DNA of 64,000 nucleotides from positions 104,551 through 168,550 of the forward strand of contig NZ_JBFRBB010000006.1 in assembly GCF_040932035.1 (NCBI RefSeq), in the 5' to 3' direction. Positions within the stretch are counted from its first letter, which is position 1, and the number at the start of each line of letters is the position of its first letter. The notes beneath the pieces were generated by a model. That model worked only from the letters and a program-made list of their open reading frames with translations. It did no database searches and had not been told where the DNA came from. Of this stretch, positions 18,220 through 26,619 are shown in pieces. A program made the translations under genes and the position numbers. Origin of the DNA: Hoeflea_A sp040932035. GTDB taxonomy: Bacteria > Pseudomonadota > Alphaproteobacteria > Rhizobiales > Rhizobiaceae.

Positions 18220-19035
18220 ATGACATCCGGTCCCGTTGTGCTGGTTGGCGCCGGCAATATGGGCGGTGCGATGATGCGTGGCTGGCTGGCTTCCGGCATC
18301 AGCCCCGATTCCATCGCCGTTATCGATCCATCGCCGTCGCCGGCCATTGCTCAGATGATGGCGGAAAATGGTGTGGTGCACCATGCCACCGTGCCAAAAG
18401 ACCTCGTGGCATCAGCGTTGATCGTTGCGGTCAAGCCGCAGATGATGGGAACGGTTCTGCCGGCGCTCAAGCCCGTAACAGGGCCAGACACCGTTTGTAT
18501 TTCAATAGCCGCAGGTACGACTATCGAGACGCTTTCGCGCCACCTCGGTAAGGTGGCGATCGTGCGCACAATGCCTAACACGCCGGCCATGGTCGGGCGC
18601 GGCATAACGGGCGCTGTCACCAACGGCAATGTCAGCGCGAAGCAGCACGATCTCGCCCAATCTCTGCTGGAGGTCTGTGGGCCGGTCGAGTGGGTCGAAA
18701 CGGAAGACCAGATCGACGCCGTGACCGCCGTTTCAGGCAGCGGGCCGGCCTATATCTATTATCTGGCCGAATGCATGGCCGAGGCGGGCAGAAAGGCGGG
18801 GCTCGACGCCGACCTTGCCATGCGGCTTGCGCGTGCAACCGTCGCCGGGGCAGGGGAGCTGCTTCACCGGTCCGACGAGGACGCCTCAATTTTGCGCAAG
18901 AATGTGACATCTCCAGGCGGCACAACGGCTGCTGCGCTTGACGTGTTGATGCGCGATGGTGGCATGCAGCGGATTTTCGATGAAGCGATTGCGGCGGCGA
19001 AAAAGCGCGCCCATGAACTTGCCGAACACGGGTGA
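18220..19035 (+). CDS. proC: Pyrroline-5-carboxylate reductase
   Basis: Last step of proline synthesis, NAD(P)H-dependent. The N-terminal Rossmann motif is VLVGAGNMGGAM, and AVSGSGPAYIYYLAE and TSPGGTTAAALD are the family substrate-site signatures. A strong AGGAGGT site (18208-18214) fixes the ATG at 18220 (271 residues) over a longer open frame. The next gene starts four bases after its stop. Confidence 0.96.
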   Translation: MTSGPVVLVGAGNMGGAMMRGWLASGISPDSIAVIDPSPSPAIAQMMAENGVVHHATVPKDLVASALIVAVKPQMMGTVLPALKPVTGPDTVCISIAAGTTIETLSRHLGKVAIVRTMPNTPAMVGRGITGAVTNGNVSAKQHDLAQSLLEVCGPVEWVETEDQIDAVTAVSGSGPAYIYYLAECMAEAGRKAGLDADLAMRLARATVAGAGELLHRSDEDASILRKNVTSPGGTTAAALDVLMRDGGMQRIFDEAIAAAKKRAHELAEHG

Positions 19036-19038
19036 AAT

Positions 19039-19380
19039 ATGACTGAAGAAATCGCGTGGTCAGATTTTGAGAAGGTTGATATCCGCGCCGGTACAATCAT
19101 CGAGGCTGAACCGTTTCCCGAAGCCCGCAAACCGGCCTACAAGCTGAAGGTCGATTTCGGCCCGGAAATTGGAATCCGCAAGTCGTCAGCCCAGATCACC
19201 AAACATTATGTGCCCGAAAGCCTGGTTGGCAGGCAGGTCATGGGTGTCGTCAATTTTCCTCCGCGCCAGATCGGTCCTGTGATGTCCGAAGTGCTGGTGC
19301 TCGGTTTTCCGGATGAAGACGGCGAGGTGGTGCTTGCCGCCATCGACAAGAAAGTGCCTGATGGAGGGCGGCTTTTTTAG
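19039..19380 (+). CDS. CsaA-like tRNA-binding protein
   Basis: 113-residue single-domain protein of the OB-fold tRNA-binding type related to the C-terminus of methionyl-tRNA synthetase and to CsaA chaperones. The start WSDFEKVDIRAGTI and the middle AQITKHYVPESLVGRQV are the family signatures. It follows proC by four bases and is likely co-transcribed. Molecular role, chaperone or tRNA binding, is uncertain. Confidence 0.9.
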   Translation: MTEEIAWSDFEKVDIRAGTIIEAEPFPEARKPAYKLKVDFGPEIGIRKSSAQITKHYVPESLVGRQVMGVVNFPPRQIGPVMSEVLVLGFPDEDGEVVLAAIDKKVPDGGRLF

Positions 19381-19552
19381 GATTTGGACGAATATCAGGA
19401 TGTCCGTTGTTGTTCCTGAAGGGGATCAGTCTTGTATGAGTGCTGATTTCGGCTATGGCCCGGAAGGGACCTGCAGGTTTTGCTGAGTTGATGACTGGAA
19501 TGCGGACGAAGCGGTTATTCGTGATTTCGAAGAATGTGTCCAGGCCACCACA

Positions 19553-20578
19553 TCAGGTGCCTCGCAGAGTGTTAACCTGATGATCAATCCTGTCCAACTG
19601 CTCTTGCTTCTCACCGTCACTCAGGAATGACCCGGCGAAAGAGTTCTTGGCCAGCTGAATGACCTCCGTTTCGGTTAATCCAAGGTGCTTAAACACCGCT
19701 CGATAGTTGTCGTTTAAATACCCTCCGAAGTACGAGGGATCATCCGAATTCACGGTCACGAGCAACCCGGCATCAAGCGCACGTTTGACCGGGCTTGCCG
19801 ACAAAGACGGGATGCCTTTCAAGCGCCAGTTGGATATGGGGCACATGGTCAGCGGCGTCTGCTGGTCAGCCAATCGCTTTGTCACCATGGGATCGTCCAA
19901 CGCGTGATTGCCATGGTCAACCCGTTCGATTTTCAAAACGTCAAGCGCTTCCCGGACATTCTCCGCAGTTCCCTCTTCGCCGACATGGGCAACTGGAGTG
20001 AACCCTTCACGTCGAGCCGCTTCGAACACTCCAGCGAAAGTCGAAGGCGGGATGCCATTTTCTGTGCTGTCTAACCCCACGCCAAATATCCTGTCCTTGT
20101 GCTTGCAGGCGCATTCAAGTGCTTCAAATGCCTGTTCCTCAGGCAGGTGGCGCAGAAAACACATTATGAGTTTGGATGTGATGCCAAGTTCTCTTTTTGC
20201 GTATTCCAACGCCGAGGTAATCCCGTCCAGGACAGTTTCAAATGCTACGCCGCGGTCGGTGTGCGCCTGTGGATCGAAGAAAAGCTCTACGTGGGTCAGG
20301 CGATCAGCATGCACACGTTCGAGGTAAGCCCATGTAAGATCGTAGAAATCTTTTTCGGTCAATAGGACTGACATCCCAAGATAGTACAGGTCGAGGAAGT
20401 CCTGCAGGCAGTCAAACTGGTACGCCGCACGAACATCTTCAACTGTCTTGTAAGGCAGTTCCACTTTGTTGCGCTTCGCCATTGCGAGCATCATCTCGGG
20501 TTCGAGGGTCCCTTCGATATGCAGGTGCAGCTCGGCTTTCGGCAGGTTGTCTATTAGTGCGTAAGACAGATCGTTCAT
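19553..20578 (-). CDS. add: Adenosine deaminase
   Basis: Zinc amidohydrolase converting adenosine to inosine, 341 residues. The metal ligands HLH are at residues 18-20 in AELHLHIEGT. HVGEEG and VNSDDPSYFGG supply the other catalytic residues. It could instead be an adenine deaminase-like member of the same family, which shares these motifs. It is divergent from a UrtR-like MarR gene across a spacer with two operator-like palindromes, so it is probably induced by a purine breakdown product (inference). Confidence 0.9.
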   Translation of the reverse strand: MNDLSYALIDNLPKAELHLHIEGTLEPEMMLAMAKRNKVELPYKTVEDVRAAYQFDCLQDFLDLYYLGMSVLLTEKDFYDLTWAYLERVHADRLTHVELFFDPQAHTDRGVAFETVLDGITSALEYAKRELGITSKLIMCFLRHLPEEQAFEALECACKHKDRIFGVGLDSTENGIPPSTFAGVFEAARREGFTPVAHVGEEGTAENVREALDVLKIERVDHGNHALDDPMVTKRLADQQTPLTMCPISNWRLKGIPSLSASPVKRALDAGLLVTVNSDDPSYFGGYLNDNYRAVFKHLGLTETEVIQLAKNSFAGSFLSDGEKQEQLDRIDHQVNTLRGT

Positions 20579-20598
20579 TGCCGCGTCCCCTTTCTATT

Positions 20599-20642
20599 TA
20601 TCTTTCTAGAAAGTTATATTCCATATTTGCCTTTCTGGAAAG
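20599..20642. promoter_or_regulatory. Twin palindromic operators between add and marR
   Basis: The spacer holds CTTTCTAGAAAG, a perfect 12-base palindrome (20602-20613, part of an 18-base imperfect one at 20599-20616), and a second copy CTTTCTGGAAAG with one change (20631-20642). Their centres are 29 bases apart. Repetition of the same palindrome in a divergent MarR promoter is what an autoregulated operator looks like; binding is inferred. Confidence 0.7.
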
Positions 20643-20677
20643 ATAAAATATTGTGGGAGTGTGAACGGAGGTACCAA

Positions 20678-21187
20678 GTGTCTGACAGAATTCCAGTCCG
20701 TGTGCTTCTCGAGCGCATCAGGTCCTATTGGCCAGAGGCCGCCTCACCAGAAACAGACATTGTCTTTTCCGTTATCCGCTTCCACGAACTGATCAGGATG
20801 CGCACTGACGAAGCGTTGAGAGACTTTGGGCTTACCCATGCTGCATTTGAGGTTTTGGTTGCATTGCGTGCTCAGTCCACTCCACGCCAATTAATGCCAA
20901 CAGAACTCTATCGGTCGGTCCTTCTATCATCGGGAGGAACAACAAAAATACTCATCGAACTTGAAAGACGAGGTTTGATTAGGCGGGTACCAAATCCAGA
21001 GGACGGACGCAGCAAGATCGTGCGGCTGACCATCGAAGGGGAAAAACTGGTGGAACAGGCGATGAAAATTGTCATGCAACATGACCGAGAGCATTTTACT
21101 CAGTTTGATGGGAAAACAGATGTAGCTCATCTTCGAGATACACTTTTGTTATTGATGGAAAAAATCGAATCCAACCCGAGGATCTGA
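20678..21187 (+). CDS. MarR family regulator, UrtR-like (purine-ligand type)
   Basis: 169 residues from the GTG at 20678, set by GGAGGT five bases upstream; a TTG at 20627 lies inside the operator region and is unlikely. The winged helix contains LMPTELYRS, SSGGTTK and PNPEDGRS, close to the PecS/HucR/UrtR subgroup. Like that subgroup it has an extra N-terminal helix with a tryptophan (about residue 18, SYWPEA). Members bind urate or xanthine and release DNA. Its divergent partner is adenosine deaminase, which fits a purine signal. Confidence 0.85.
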   Translation: MSDRIPVRVLLERIRSYWPEAASPETDIVFSVIRFHELIRMRTDEALRDFGLTHAAFEVLVALRAQSTPRQLMPTELYRSVLLSSGGTTKILIELERRGLIRRVPNPEDGRSKIVRLTIEGEKLVEQAMKIVMQHDREHFTQFDGKTDVAHLRDTLLLLMEKIESNPRI

Positions 21188-21192
21188 AGTTT

Positions 21193-21330
21193 GCTTTGGG
21201 CTCGGAATGGCCGTTCGCTGCAAGCCCATTGAACGACCGCCTTTGGCACCTCGGCGACATGCACGCCGGTTCGGCTATGTCGGATAGCCTCCGCAAAATG
21301 GATGCAAAACTGGCGCACGACTATAAGTAG
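21193..21330 (+). pseudogene. Possible C-terminal gene remnant downstream of marR
   Basis: One frame reads protein-like sequence ending at a TAG at 21328, including SEWPFAASPLNDRLWHLGD and MSDSLRKMDAKLAHDY. It has no start codon or ribosome site and is not in the marR frame. It could be the tail of a gene lost by deletion. I do not recognise the family, and chance openness of the frame is a real alternative. Confidence 0.25.
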
Positions 21331-21370
21331 TTAGAGAGGGCACCGCGTAAATTTTTTTATAAAACGGCCC

Positions 21371-22753
21371 TCAGGCCGGTACCCTGATGACGGCCTGCAG
21401 TCCTCCCATGGGGCTTTCACCCAGAGTGATGTCACCGCCGTGGCTGCGGGCAATGTCGCGGGCGATGGCGAGACCAAGGCCGGTGCCGCTCTTGTCCTGG
21501 TTGCGCGCTTCGTCGAGGCGGAAGAACGGCTTGAAGACATCTTCGCGCAGGTCTTCCGGAATTCCCGGACCGTCATCATCGATGACGATGGTGAGCCAGC
21601 CGGTTCTGATGGTTGCCTGAACATTGATGTTCTGCGCGTGCCGGCAGGCATTGGAGCTCAGATTCATGACAAGTCGCGAAAAGGCGTTGGGTCTGACCTT
21701 GACGTTGGGCAGTCCCTTGATGGCGTGGGTCAGATGCCGGCCATGGAGCCTGGCGTGCTCTTCAAGTTTCTGGAAGAGGGCCTGCAGATCGAGTTCTCCG
21801 ACATCCTCCTGCGCTTCGCCGCGTGCAAAGGACAAATACCCCTCGAGCATCGATTGCATGTCGTCGATGTCGTCGTTGAGGATCGCGGTTTCCTCCTCGT
21901 TGCCCACCAGGGCAAGCTGCAGTCTGAACCGGGTAAGGATCGTTCGAAGGTCGTGACTGACACCGGTCAGCATTGCGGTGCGCTGTTCTATCTGCCGTTC
22001 GATCCTTTCGCGCATGCGGATGAAGGCAAGTCCCGCGCGCCTGATTTCATCGGCGCCGCGCGGCCTGAACTCCTCCGGCATCCTCTGGCCCCTGCCGAAG
22101 CTTTCCGCCGCATCGGCAAGGCTGAGGATAGGCCTGATCTGGCCGCGCAAAAACAGGATGGCGATGGTCAAAAGCACCAGCGACGTGCCGACCATCCACA
22201 GCAGGAAAATATGGGTGTTCGAGGCATAGGCCTGACTGCGGCGGGCAAAGACACGCAGGACCTTGTCATCGAGCAGAATGCGGATTTCAACAAGATCGGA
22301 ATCGCCGATCGTGTCGATCCAGAACGGGCGCCTGATCTGGCGGGTGATCTCTTCGCTCAAGATAGTATCGAGTATGGAAAAAAAAGGTTTTGAGCGAGGC
22401 GGCGGCAAAACGCCTTCCGGCTCGATGGCGATGTTGAGTTCAAGGCGCTCGCGCGCCATTCGGGTTATTTCTTCATAGTCCGTATCCTGAGGATAAGTAT
22501 CGATGACGTCGATAATCGCGGCAATGTCGCGCGTGACTGCCTCGGAAAGGCGTTGGGTGACGGTCTGCCAGTGCCGCTCCATGAATACGAAGGCGATCAC
22601 CGACTGCAGTATGACCATTGGCAGGATGATGATGAGTAGCGTTCGGCCGTAAAGGCCGGTCGGCAAGCGCCGCACGATCCAGCGCGTAAAGCGTTTGTAC
22701 CCCTTTGGAGGATAGCGATCGTATTCGCGTCTTATCGAGTCAATAGTCGTCAT
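21371..22753 (-). CDS. EnvZ-type sensor histidine kinase
   Basis: 460-residue membrane kinase. Transmembrane segments at about 37-58 and 183-203 flank a periplasmic sensor region of about 125 residues. A HAMP domain follows, then the phospho-acceptor box GVSHDLRT with His267, and an ATPase domain with N box (NLSSNACRHA), DDDGPGIPE and GTGLGLAIAR. The H-box and overall layout are EnvZ-like. It lies 65 bases after the response regulator gene on the same strand and is its likely partner. The stimulus is unknown. Confidence 0.92.
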   Translation of the reverse strand: MTTIDSIRREYDRYPPKGYKRFTRWIVRRLPTGLYGRTLLIIILPMVILQSVIAFVFMERHWQTVTQRLSEAVTRDIAAIIDVIDTYPQDTDYEEITRMARERLELNIAIEPEGVLPPPRSKPFFSILDTILSEEITRQIRRPFWIDTIGDSDLVEIRILLDDKVLRVFARRSQAYASNTHIFLLWMVGTSLVLLTIAILFLRGQIRPILSLADAAESFGRGQRMPEEFRPRGADEIRRAGLAFIRMRERIERQIEQRTAMLTGVSHDLRTILTRFRLQLALVGNEEETAILNDDIDDMQSMLEGYLSFARGEAQEDVGELDLQALFQKLEEHARLHGRHLTHAIKGLPNVKVRPNAFSRLVMNLSSNACRHAQNINVQATIRTGWLTIVIDDDGPGIPEDLREDVFKPFFRLDEARNQDKSGTGLGLAIARDIARSHGGDITLGESPMGGLQAVIRVPA

Positions 22754-22818
22754 AAAGCGATCCCGTTCGCAGGTCGCGGATCCCTCAACAGGAATCCGAT
22801 ACGCTGCGCGCGATCATC

Positions 22819-23517
22819 TTATTCGACACTGAGGCGGTATCCAATGCCCCTAACAGTCTGCAACCACATGGGATTTGCAGGGTCTTCCTCGATTTTGCGG
22901 CGCAACCGGTTGATCTGCACGTCGATTGTGCGCTCGCCGATATCGATATCTTCACCGACAAGCTCGTGCCGAGGAATGGTTTCGCCCGGACGCTGGGCGA
23001 ACTGAACCATGATTTCCTGCTCGCGGTCGGTGAGACGAACCACTTCAGGGCCTTTTTTGAGTTCACGCCGTGCCAGGCCGAAAGTGTACGGTCCAAAGAC
23101 GATTTGCTCGATTTTGGGGATATCGGGCGGGCCGCCGCGCTTGAGAATATTGTTTATCCGCAATACCAGCTCACGCGGGTCGAACGGTTTGGCCAGATAA
23201 TCATCCGCGCCGGCCTCCAGGCCTTCCAAACGGCTGTTGATCTCGGCAAGTGCAGTCAACATCAGGATCGGAACGTCGCGGATTTCGCGCAATGCCTTCG
23301 TCAGCGCGACGCCGGTTTCTCCGGGCATCATTACGTCGACGACAAGAAGGTCGAATTCCAGGCCCTGAAGCTTGCGCCGGGCTTCCGCGGCATCGGCAGC
23401 GGTGGTTACACGAAAACCCTGTTCGCTCAGATATCGATTCAACAGATCGCGAATGCGCGTATCGTCATCGATAACAAGCAGATGCGAAGCGTTGTCTGAT
23501 AGCGTCTCAGCTGTCAT
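22819..23517 (-). CDS. OmpR/PhoB-family response regulator, PetR-like
   Basis: 232 residues from the ATG at 23517, which follows AGGAGG by five bases; an in-frame ATG at 23550 is less likely. The receiver domain has the acidic pocket VIDDD and the phospho-acceptor Asp61 in VVDVMMPGETG, and the winged-helix domain ends with VRGIGYRLS. Order MarR-regulator-kinase on one strand recalls petP-petR of Rhodobacter, which there sits by petABC; here petABC is 20 kb away. The name is therefore only a likeness. Confidence 0.92.
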   Translation of the reverse strand: MTAETLSDNASHLLVIDDDTRIRDLLNRYLSEQGFRVTTAADAAEARRKLQGLEFDLLVVDVMMPGETGVALTKALREIRDVPILMLTALAEINSRLEGLEAGADDYLAKPFDPRELVLRINNILKRGGPPDIPKIEQIVFGPYTFGLARRELKKGPEVVRLTDREQEIMVQFAQRPGETIPRHELVGEDIDIGERTIDVQINRLRRKIEEDPANPMWLQTVRGIGYRLSVE

Positions 23518-23572
23518 GCCGCCTCCTTCATGCACAATTTCAATGCCCATTGCGGATCAATCGTCTCCAGGC

Positions 23573-24055
23573 CTATTCCGGATCAACCATTCCCTGCAGG
23601 AACTGCCTGATCACCTTTTGCCCCTCAGAATCAATACCCCTTAGTGCTTTGGTTATGCGGCGAGACTGTGGCCGAGCCAGTTCCAGGGCTAATTCTCTGC
23701 CCTTTCGGGTCGGATAGAGGCGCCTTTGGCGGCGATCATTTGGGCCTTCGACCTGATGGATATATCCGGAATCGACCAGCTGCTTGAGCACCCGGGCAAG
23801 GCTTTGCTTGGTGATTTTCAGCGTCTCAAGCAGGTCCGCGACCGTCATGCCGGGCTGCCTGTTGACGAAATGGACAACGCGGTGATGGGCGCGTCCAAAA
23901 CCGGATTCCGACAGGATTGCATCCGGGTCAGAAGTGAAATCGCGATAGGCGAAATAAAGCATCTCGATTATGTCGAAATCGATCCCGTCGCTCTCCGACA
24001 TCGGCCCCGTTATGGTGTCGGCATCGGGTATTTTTCTTGCCCGCTCGGACGGCAT
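23573..24055 (-). CDS. MarR family transcriptional regulator, PetP-like
   Basis: 160 residues from the ATG at 24055 after an AAGGAAA site. It has a MarR winged helix with MTVADLLETLKITKQSLARVLKQL and the wing EGPNDRRQRRLYPT. It lies 55 bases upstream of the OmpR-type regulator, as petP lies beside petR in Rhodobacter. The promoter region has a perfect TATGTCA inverted repeat, a likely autoregulatory site. Confidence 0.88.
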   Translation of the reverse strand: MPSERARKIPDADTITGPMSESDGIDFDIIEMLYFAYRDFTSDPDAILSESGFGRAHHRVVHFVNRQPGMTVADLLETLKITKQSLARVLKQLVDSGYIHQVEGPNDRRQRRLYPTRKGRELALELARPQSRRITKALRGIDSEGQKVIRQFLQGMVDPE

Positions 24056-24074
24056 GTCGGTATTTCCTTTCAAA

Positions 24075-24095
24075 TATGTCAGCCTTGTTGACATA
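24075..24095. promoter_or_regulatory. Inverted repeat TATGTCA-N7-TGACATA between marR and ilvE
   Basis: Perfect seven-base arms (24075-24081 and 24089-24095) lie 20-40 bases before the start of the PetP-like MarR gene and about 180 bases before ilvE. A palindrome of this size in a divergent MarR promoter is a plausible operator; binding is inferred. Confidence 0.55.
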
Positions 24096-24274
24096 ATTTG
24101 ATGCTATTGATAGCCTCATTCCGCGTCAAGGATGTAAAACCCTCTATTAGGCCCGGTTTTGGCGTTTAAGCGGATTATTTCGGTCCGCCGCGCGAATTTC
24201 GGAATATTACGGGCGTTTCTCATATCCGGCGAACAACAACATCGACAAAGCGCAGTCGCGCTGGAGGTAACGCA

Positions 24275-25165
24275 ATGGCATCGGTCCCCTTCGATCAGCT
24301 TGAGGGCCATATCTGGTACAATGGCGAATTTGTTCCGTGGAAGGACGCGAAGCTGCATGTGCTGTCGCATGGACTGCACTACGCCAGTTCCGTGTTTGAA
24401 GGTGAGCGTGCCTATGGCGGCGTGATTTTCAAGCTGCGCGAGCACACCGAGCGGCTGCATAATTCGGCCAAGCTGCTTGGGTTCGAGATTCCGTACAGTG
24501 TCGAAGAAATCGACGATGCCTGCAATGAGCTCCTGGAGCGGCAGGGTTTTGAAGATGCCTATGTGCGCCCGATCGCCTGGCGCGGTAGCGAAATGATGGG
24601 CGTATCCGCCCAGCATAACCGCATCAATCTGGCAATCGCCATCTGGCAGTGGCCGTCCTATTTCAAGCCGGAAGAACGGCTCAAGGGCATTCGATTGGAC
24701 ATGGCAAAGTATCGCCGGCCCGATCCGGCGACCATTCCGAGCGAGTCGAAAGCCGCCGGGCTTTACATGATCTGCACCCTGTCGAAACATGAAGCCGAAA
24801 GCAAAGGCTATGCCGATGCGCTGATGCTGGATTGGCGCGGTCAGATTGCGGAAGCCACGGGCGCCAATGTGTTTTTCGTGAAGGATGGTGTCATCCACAC
24901 GCCGACACCGGACTGTTTCCTCGACGGCATAACCCGGCGCACCGTTATCGATCTTGCCAAGAAACGCGGCTATGAGATCATCGAACGGGCGATCATGCCT
25001 GAGGAAATGGAAGATTTTGAAGAATGTTTCCTGACCGGAACGGCGGCCGAGGTCACACCGGTTTCCGAAATCGGTCCTTACCGCTTCACGGTTGGCGAAG
25101 TCACCACCAATCTGGTGAATGACTATGCGCAAGCGGTACAGCCGGTCAAGGAAGCCGCTGCATAA
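24275..25165 (+). CDS. ilvE: Branched-chain amino acid aminotransferase
   Basis: Fold-type IV PLP enzyme, 296 residues, making or degrading Leu, Ile and Val. GLHYASSVFEGERAY near residue 40, YMICTLSKHEAE with the PLP lysine region, and RGQIAEATGANVFFV are family signatures. GGAGGT precedes the ATG. The gene is divergent from the PetP-like MarR gene and followed by a strong terminator. Confidence 0.95.
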   Translation: MASVPFDQLEGHIWYNGEFVPWKDAKLHVLSHGLHYASSVFEGERAYGGVIFKLREHTERLHNSAKLLGFEIPYSVEEIDDACNELLERQGFEDAYVRPIAWRGSEMMGVSAQHNRINLAIAIWQWPSYFKPEERLKGIRLDMAKYRRPDPATIPSESKAAGLYMICTLSKHEAESKGYADALMLDWRGQIAEATGANVFFVKDGVIHTPTPDCFLDGITRRTVIDLAKKRGYEIIERAIMPEEMEDFEECFLTGTAAEVTPVSEIGPYRFTVGEVTTNLVNDYAQAVQPVKEAAA

Positions 25166-25194
25166 GGGCGACAACGACAAATTCCTGTTGAACG

Positions 25195-25227
25195 GGCGTG
25201 CGGCCATCCGGGGCGCACGCCTTTTTA
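25195..25227 (+). terminator. Intrinsic terminator after ilvE
   Basis: GGCGTGCG (25195-25202) pairs perfectly with CGCACGCC (25214-25221) and is followed by TTTTTATTTT. It lies 30 bases after the ilvE stop. Confidence 0.9.
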
Positions 25228-25293
25228 TTTTGCAATGGCGGGCCGCGGCGTGGCAGGCTGCCGCCAGGCAAACAAAACAAAACGGAAAATCTC

Positions 25294-25947
25294 ATGGGCC
25301 AGATCCAGGCAGGAATCGTTCCGGTCACCGCATTTCAGCAAAACTGCACCATTTTATTCGACAGCGATACCAAGCGCGGCGCTGTGGTTGATCCGGGCGG
25401 CGACGTACCGACGATCAGGGATGTGCTTGAGAAAAATGAAATCGGCATCGATGCAATCTGGCTCACCCACGGGCATATCGACCATGCCGGCGGGGCAATG
25501 GATCTGAAGGAGGCGCTCGATATCGAAATTATCGGGCCGCATAAGGACGATCTGCAGCTTTTGCAGGGGCTTGAGGACCAGGCGAAAATGTTCGGCGTCG
25601 AGGACGCCGTTCGCAACGTTACGCCCGACAGGTGGCTTGAGGAAGGCGAGAAAGTCTCGTTCGGCGACCATGAATTCGAGGTATATCACTGTCCGGGACA
25701 TGCGCCCGGTCACGTCATTTTCTTTCACCGGCAGGCGGGGTTTGCCCATCTGGGCGATGTCCTGTTCAAAGGTTCCATCGGTAGAACGGACCTTCCCGGC
25801 GGCAATCATCAGCAGCTGCTCGATTCAATCCGGGACAAGGTCCTGCCGCTTGGCGATGAGGTCGGGTTTATCTGCGGCCACGGGCCGGGGGGGCGGATTG
25901 GGGAAGAACGCCTCACCAATCCTTTTCTCAAGGGCATCGGCGCTTAA
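25294..25947 (+). CDS. MBL-fold metallo-hydrolase (glyoxalase II-like)
   Basis: 217 residues from the ATG at 25294 (MGQIQAGIVPV); a longer open frame runs back into the ilvE terminator and is spurious. The zinc motif THGHIDHAGG puts His59, His61, Asp63 and His64 in place, HCPGHAPGH gives the next ligand, and FICGHGPG the last. Closest to the small hydroxyacylglutathione hydrolase-like proteins; substrate not determined. Confidence 0.9.
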   Translation: MGQIQAGIVPVTAFQQNCTILFDSDTKRGAVVDPGGDVPTIRDVLEKNEIGIDAIWLTHGHIDHAGGAMDLKEALDIEIIGPHKDDLQLLQGLEDQAKMFGVEDAVRNVTPDRWLEEGEKVSFGDHEFEVYHCPGHAPGHVIFFHRQAGFAHLGDVLFKGSIGRTDLPGGNHQQLLDSIRDKVLPLGDEVGFICGHGPGGRIGEERLTNPFLKGIGA

Positions 25948-25962
25948 CTACCGAACTCCGCA

Positions 25963-26451
25963 TTAGCGGGCGACGCAGAAATGGTCGTAGCCGTCATAGC
26001 CGCGGAATGTTCCGGTGGCGGGGTTGAATGATCGGTATCTGCGGGAACAGTAGCGATACCATTCATCGGTCCACGGCTCCATAGTACCGCCCGCATAGGT
26101 GGGCTGCGGTGCTGGCGGATAATAGTCTCGGGCCGGCGGAACATAGCCGGGTTCAGGTCCTGGATTATAAGCCGGCTGATTAGCCGGACCACTCAGGATC
26201 GCGCCGGTGATGAGTGCCCCGGCTGCCAGCCCGAGAACGCCGAGCAGAAGCGCATCGTCATTATTGTTTTTATCAATAATGACGGGTCCGCGATGACGCT
26301 TGTGCCGGCGATTATGATGTTTGGGACCGCCCCAGTCGTTATTGTGATAGTGCCTGTGGCCACGGTCGTGGGAATAGGCCTGGGATAGCGGCGTGATGGT
26401 TGCAACTGTAACAGCCAGAGTTGCGGCAATTGCTTTTACTGAAATTCCCAT
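25963..26451 (-). CDS. BA14K family exported protein with His-rich and glycine-zipper segments
   Basis: 162 residues. Signal peptide (about 1-26), a His/Asn/Arg-rich stretch (HDRGHRHYHNND onward), a glycine-zipper hydrophobic segment (LGVLGLAAGALITGAIL, about residues 70-87), a Pro/Tyr-rich linker, then the C-terminal BA14K domain with WYRYCSRRYRSFNPATGTF. BA14K was first described as a Brucella immunoreactive, lectin-like surface protein and is typical of Hyphomicrobiales. A similar but domain-less small gene lies next upstream. Confidence 0.9.
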   Translation of the reverse strand: MGISVKAIAATLAVTVATITPLSQAYSHDRGHRHYHNNDWGGPKHHNRRHKRHRGPVIIDKNNNDDALLLGVLGLAAGALITGAILSGPANQPAYNPGPEPGYVPPARDYYPPAPQPTYAGGTMEPWTDEWYRYCSRRYRSFNPATGTFRGYDGYDHFCVAR

Positions 26452-26565
26452 CTGTTGTTTTCCTCTCGGTACTACTTGCGTTGGGGCGCTGTCCCCGCTT
26501 GTTTGTGAGCCTAGAGTGGGCTGCCTGAACGCAAGCTGAACGAAATCCCGATCCGTGAAAATTGC

Positions 26566-26602
26566 AAAAAAAGAGGCGCCGGGAGGTGAAACCGGGCGCC
26601 TC
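26566..26602 (-). terminator. Intrinsic terminator after the His-rich small protein
   Basis: GAGGCGCC (26573-26580) pairs with GGCGCCTC (26595-26602). On the minus strand the stem is followed by seven Ts (complement of 26566-26572). It lies just after the stop of the small exported protein gene. Confidence 0.9.
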
Positions 26603-26619
26603 TTGGGAGAGGAATTCCG

